Shown: positions 6,494 to 9,614 of the stretch, piece after piece
Numbering within the stretch: the stretch's first letter is position 1
Layout: each line of letters begins with the position of its first letter
NCBI GenBank assembly: GCA_031275535.1
Contig: JAISOR010000154.1
Coordinates: forward strand, 1 to 9,614
Direction of reading: 5' to 3'
DNA from: Treponema sp.
GTDB lineage: Bacteria; Spirochaetota; Spirochaetia; Treponematales; Breznakiellaceae
Length of the DNA: 9,614 nt
Translations under genes and position numbers: made by a program
The notes under the pieces: generated by a model
What the model saw: only the letters and a program-made list of their open reading frames with translations
Told to the model about the DNA's origin: nothing
The model's database searches: none

Positions 6494-8155
6494 ATGAGAA
6501 GCGATTCCGTTAACAAGGGCGTTGCCAGGGCTCCCCACCGGTCCTTGTTCAAAGCCCTGGGGTTTATCGACGAGGAATTTAACCGGCCCCTGATTGGTAT
6601 AGCGGTGGCAAAAAGCGAGATCGTTCCGGGGCATCTGCACCTGGACAGCATAGCCAAGGCTGCGGCCGACGGGGTCCGGCTGGCCGGGGGCGTACCGGTA
6701 CAGTTTCCGGTTATCGGAGTATGCGACGGAATCGCCATGGGCCATGAGGGGATGCGGTATTCCCTGGTTACCCGGGAACTCATCGCCGATTCCATAGAAT
6801 GTATGCTCATGGCCCATGGGTTTGACGGGGTAATCTATGTCCCAAACTGCGACAAGATCGTACCGGGGATGCTCATGGCCGCGGCCCGGGTCAACCTGCC
6901 GGGGGTTTTTATTTCCGGGGGACCCATGCTGGCGGGCCGCCTGGGGGGAAAGACCCTTACTTTGACAACCATGTTTGAGGCCGTGGGAGCCGTGGGCGCG
7001 GGGACCATGGACGAAAAAGAACTCGCCGCCCTGGAAGAAGCGGCCTGTCCGGGCTGCGGGTCCTGCTCGGGAATGTTCACCGCCAATTCCATGAACTGCA
7101 TCACCGAGGCCCTGGGAATGGCCCTGCCGGGGAACGGTACGCTCCCCGCGGTAATGGCCGGGCGGATCCGGCTTGCCAAGAAAACCGGTATGCTCATCAT
7201 GGATATACTCAGGAAGGATCTGCGGCCCCGGTCCCTGCTGAACGAGCGGGCCTTTTTGAACGCCCTGGCCCTGGACATGGCCCTGGGCTGTTCCACGAAT
7301 ACCGCCCTCCACCTTCCCGCCATAGCCCATGAGGCGGGGGTAAAGCTGGATCTGCGGATTTTTAATGAGGTCAGTGCGATAACCCCAAACCTCTGTAAAC
7401 TGGCCCCCGCCAGCGCCACTCCCATCGAGGACCTCCATGCCGCCGGCGGGGTCAGCGCGGTGCTTAAAGAGTTGTCCAAAAAAAACCTGATAGATCCCCA
7501 GGCTCCTACGGTATACGGAACCCTGGAAGACGCGCTCCGGGAGGCTCAAAATACGGATCATCAGGTTATCCGGCCCATAGAGAACCCCTATTCCCCCACC
7601 GGCGGCCTGGCGGCGCTTTGGGGCAACCTGGCCCCCGAGGGCTGTGTGGTTAAACAGAGCGCGGTGGCCCCCGCAATGCTGAAACACCAGGGGCCCGCCC
7701 GGATCTTCGATTCCGAGGAAGCCGCTTTCCGGACCATTATGGAGGGCAAGATCGTTCCGGGGGACGTGGTGGTGATCCGGTATGAGGGACCCCGGGGCGG
7801 GCCGGGGATGAAGGAAAAGCTGGCCCCCACCGCGGCCCTGGCAGGCCGGGGGCTGGACGACAAGGTGGCCCTCATCACCGACGGTCGTTTCTCCGGGGCC
7901 ACCAAGGGGGCCGCCATCGGCCATGTTTCCCCCGAAGCCGCCGAGGGGGGCCCCATCGCGCTGCTTGAAGAGGGGGACCGGATCGCCATTGATATCCCCG
8001 GCCGTTCCATCTCGGTATTGGTGGATGATGATGAGCTGGCTAAACGCCGGTCCCGGTGGAGCCCTCCGCCTCCCAAGGTAACCCGGGGCTACCTGGCCCG
8101 GTATGCCCGGCAAGTAGGCTCCGCTGCCGCCGGAGCGATATTTAAAGAGGACTAA
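6494..8155 (+). CDS. ilvD: Dihydroxy-acid dehydratase, anaerobe-type
   Basis: IlvD dehydrates 2,3-dihydroxy-isovalerate and 2,3-dihydroxy-3-methylvalerate to the 2-keto acids, using an Fe-S cluster and Mg. At 553 residues it has normal length. The N-terminus [17 protein letters not shown] is typical of the clostridial/archaeal branch. Candidate cluster ligands are Cys119 in NCDK and the Cys185/188/191 set in [16 protein letters not shown]. The position that carries the first cysteine in other IlvD groups reads [11 protein letters not shown] here. This is normal for this branch and suggests an oxygen-labile cluster. The C-terminal signature [11 protein letters not shown] contains the expected catalytic Ser467. 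AGGAG at 6484-6488 overlaps the leuB stop codon, so translation is probably coupled. The related sugar-acid dehydratases are less likely, given the motifs and the operon. Confidence 0.97.
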   Translation: MRSDSVNKGVARAPHRSLFKALGFIDEEFNRPLIGIAVAKSEIVPGHLHLDSIAKAAADGVRLAGGVPVQFPVIGVCDGIAMGHEGMRYSLVTRELIADSIECMLMAHGFDGVIYVPNCDKIVPGMLMAAARVNLPGVFISGGPMLAGRLGGKTLTLTTMFEAVGAVGAGTMDEKELAALEEAACPGCGSCSGMFTANSMNCITEALGMALPGNGTLPAVMAGRIRLAKKTGMLIMDILRKDLRPRSLLNERAFLNALALDMALGCSTNTALHLPAIAHEAGVKLDLRIFNEVSAITPNLCKLAPASATPIEDLHAAGGVSAVLKELSKKNLIDPQAPTVYGTLEDALREAQNTDHQVIRPIENPYSPTGGLAALWGNLAPEGCVVKQSAVAPAMLKHQGPARIFDSEEAAFRTIMEGKIVPGDVVVIRYEGPRGGPGMKEKLAPTAALAGRGLDDKVALITDGRFSGATKGAAIGHVSPEAAEGGPIALLEEGDRIAIDIPGRSISVLVDDDELAKRRSRWSPPPPKVTRGYLARYARQVGSAAAGAIFKED

Positions 8156-8158
8156 CCA

Positions 8159-8194
8159 GAGGCTGTCCCAAAACTTCAGTTTTGGGAAAGCCTC
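8159..8194. repeat. Palindrome after ilvD, copy 2 of the dispersed hairpin repeat
   Basis: The arms GAGGCTGTCCCAAAACT (8159-8175) and AGTTTTGGGAAAGCCTC (8178-8194) pair over 17 positions, with one G-A mismatch at 8165 and a 2-base loop. The core equals copy 1 at 5250-5279 except for two positions: T to G in the left arm and T to C at the tip. It begins 3 bases after the ilvD stop. No T-run follows, so read-through into ilvB is expected. Confidence 0.8.
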
Positions 8195-8217
8195 ACCATT
8201 AACACGAGGAGTGGTGT

Positions 8218-9614
8218 ATGCAGTATTCAGGCGCCCGTATTTTAATTGAAACCCTAATAGAGCAGGGGGTGGACACCATATTTGGATATCCCGGCGGGCA
8301 GGTCTTATTTATCTACGATGAATTATACAAACACAGGGACCGGATTCGCCATATTCTGGTGAGCCACGAACAGCACGCCGCCCATGCGGCGGATGGTTAT
8401 GCCCGGTCCACCGGGAAAGTAGGGGTATGCCTGGCTACCTCCGGCCCCGGAGCGACGAACCTGGTAACCGGAATCGCCACCGCGGCCATGGATTCGGTCC
8501 CCCTGGTGGCTATTACCGGCAACGTTACCGTTCCTCTTGTGGGAAAAGTCAGTTTTCAGGAAGTGGATATAACCGGCGTTACCATGCCCATTGTGAAACA
8601 TAATTGGATCGTGGAGGATGTAAATGAGTTAGCCGAGATCGTCCGGGAGGCCTTTGTGGTGGCCCGATCCGGCCGGCCCGGGCCGGTACTCATCGATATC
8701 CCCAAGGATATTACCGCCCATTCCGGCGAATGGCTCCCCCGGATCGGCGGGGGGCCGGAAAAAAACGCCGGTTCGGGGAAACCCGGCCGCCCTGAACCGG
8801 GGAAGCCCCCCGCCGGTGTTCCCGCCGGGGCCTCGGTCCTGGGCGCCCGGGCGCAGCGCCTTGAAGAGCGGAACGAACGGCCCACCTTTACCGGTGAAGA
8901 TATCCTCCGGGCGGCGGACTTGATCCGGGCGGCGAAGCGGCCGGTCATCTATGCCGGGGGCGGGGTCATTATTTCCGGCGCCTGGGAAGAACTCAAGAAA
9001 TTCGCGGAACGGCTCGGAGCGCCGGTGGCTCTAAGCCTTATGGGAATCGGGGCCTTTCCCCAGGATCATCCCCTTTATACGGGATTAATCGGCATGCATG
9101 GAACCGTGGCTTCCAACAAGGCGGTTCAGAAAGCGGATCTGCTGGTGGCCATCGGCGCCCGTTTTTCCGACCGGGTAACCAGCCGGGCGGATCAATTCGC
9201 CAAGGATGCGAAGATCCTCCATTTGGATATTGATCCCGCGGAGATCAGTAAGAACGTCCGGGCCGGGGCCTGGGTGGTAGGGGACACAAAAAAGGTTCTG
9301 GGTGAAATTCTCGCCAAGCTGCCCCCCCGGGTGGAAACGGAATGGAATGACGATATTATCAAATGGAAGCAGAAGGTCCCCAAGGCCCATCATCGCGATA
9401 CGGCGTTGCATCCCCGCTTCATGATCCAGGAGGCTGCCAAGAGGCTGGGGCCCGAGGCCCTGATAGCTACCGATGTGGGGCAGCATCAGATGTGGACCGC
9501 CCAGTTTTATCCCTGTACCCGGCCCCGGTCCTTTATCACCTCCGGGGGGCTGGGAACCATGGGCTTTGGCCTGGGCGCGGCCCTGGGGGCCAAGACGGCC
9601 AACATGCAACGGCC
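8218..9614 (+). CDS. ilvB: Acetolactate synthase large (catalytic) subunit, truncated by the window end
   Basis: IlvB is the ThDP-dependent enzyme that joins two pyruvates to acetolactate, or pyruvate and 2-oxobutyrate to acetohydroxybutyrate. About 465 of roughly 560-600 residues are present and the frame is open to the edge. GAGGAG at 8206-8211 lies 6 bases before the ATG. The N-terminal PYR domain (1-164) has IFGYPGG, the catalytic Glu51 in SHEQHAAHAADGYAR, ATSGPGATN and the closing LIDIPKD. The central domain starts near 232 with AADLIRAAKRPVIYAGGG and includes ARFSDRVT and LDIDPAEI. The C-terminal ThDP domain begins near 400 and includes DVGQHQMW and TSGGLGTMGFGLGAA. The GDG...N cofactor motif falls beyond the edge. 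The linker (165-231) is unusually long and rich in Gly and Pro. The absence of quinone-oxidase features and the presence of ilvN favour anabolic AHAS. Confidence 0.95.
   Translation, partial: MQYSGARILIETLIEQGVDTIFGYPGGQVLFIYDELYKHRDRIRHILVSHEQHAAHAADGYARSTGKVGVCLATSGPGATNLVTGIATAAMDSVPLVAITGNVTVPLVGKVSFQEVDITGVTMPIVKHNWIVEDVNELAEIVREAFVVARSGRPGPVLIDIPKDITAHSGEWLPRIGGGPEKNAGSGKPGRPEPGKPPAGVPAGASVLGARAQRLEERNERPTFTGEDILRAADLIRAAKRPVIYAGGGVIISGAWEELKKFAERLGAPVALSLMGIGAFPQDHPLYTGLIGMHGTVASNKAVQKADLLVAIGARFSDRVTSRADQFAKDAKILHLDIDPAEISKNVRAGAWVVGDTKKVLGEILAKLPPRVETEWNDDIIKWKQKVPKAHHRDTALHPRFMIQEAAKRLGPEALIATDVGQHQMWTAQFYPCTRPRSFITSGGLGTMGFGLGAALGAKTANMQR

Noticed and set aside
6182..8113. Very long open frame on the minus strand across leuB and ilvD
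   Set aside because: It covers two conserved genes and has a biased composition typical of antisense frames in GC-rich DNA, with no ribosome-binding logic.
8743..8859. Frameshift or pseudogene within ilvB at the odd linker
   Set aside because: The frame is uninterrupted, and canonical AHAS motifs continue on both sides in the same frame, so it is a longer linker and not a break.

Overview
The window holds most of a branched-chain amino acid (isoleucine, leucine, valine) biosynthesis operon on the + strand, in the order ilvN, ilvC, leuA, cimA, leuB, ilvD, ilvB. ilvB runs off the right edge. To the left, a divergent minus-strand gene encodes the N-terminus of an AAA-ATPase-like protein (PF09820/DUF1703 type) and runs off the left edge. 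The GC-rich codon use, the clostridial/anaerobe flavour of IlvC and IlvD, the use of citramalate synthase, the AAA-ATPase-like gene and the dispersed palindromes fit an anaerobic gut bacterium. My best guess is a Treponema-like spirochaete (termite-gut type). This is inference from gene flavour, not proof.

Layout. Bases 1-241: partial AAA-ATPase-like gene (-). Bases 242-430: divergent intergenic region with an AT-rich overlapping dyad, a candidate promoter for ilvN and a GC-rich hairpin at the predicted 5' end of the message. Bases 431-928: ilvN. Bases 929-1056: a non-coding spacer packed with three consecutive stem-loops, the first terminator-like. Bases 1057-6485: ilvC, leuA, cimA and leuB, mostly tightly spaced. 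A long palindrome separates cimA from leuB. Bases 6494-8155: ilvD, whose ribosome-binding site overlaps the leuB stop codon. Bases 8156-8217: a second copy of the palindrome. Bases 8218-9614: ilvB without its C-terminal part.

How the genes work together. CimA condenses pyruvate and acetyl-CoA to citramalate, the entry to 2-oxobutyrate without threonine deaminase. LeuB probably serves both the leucine branch (3-isopropylmalate) and the citramalate branch. IlvB and IlvN form acetohydroxyacid synthase, and IlvC and IlvD complete the common valine/isoleucine steps. LeuA draws 2-ketoisovalerate into leucine. The isomerase genes leuC and leuD and the transaminase ilvE are not in the window.

The core enzymes are ordinary and intact. 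I see no new defence, mobile or signalling system. The points worth a second look are the non-coding structures, the separation of ilvN from ilvB, a 15-bp tandem repeat inside leuB and a Gly/Pro-rich linker expansion in IlvB.
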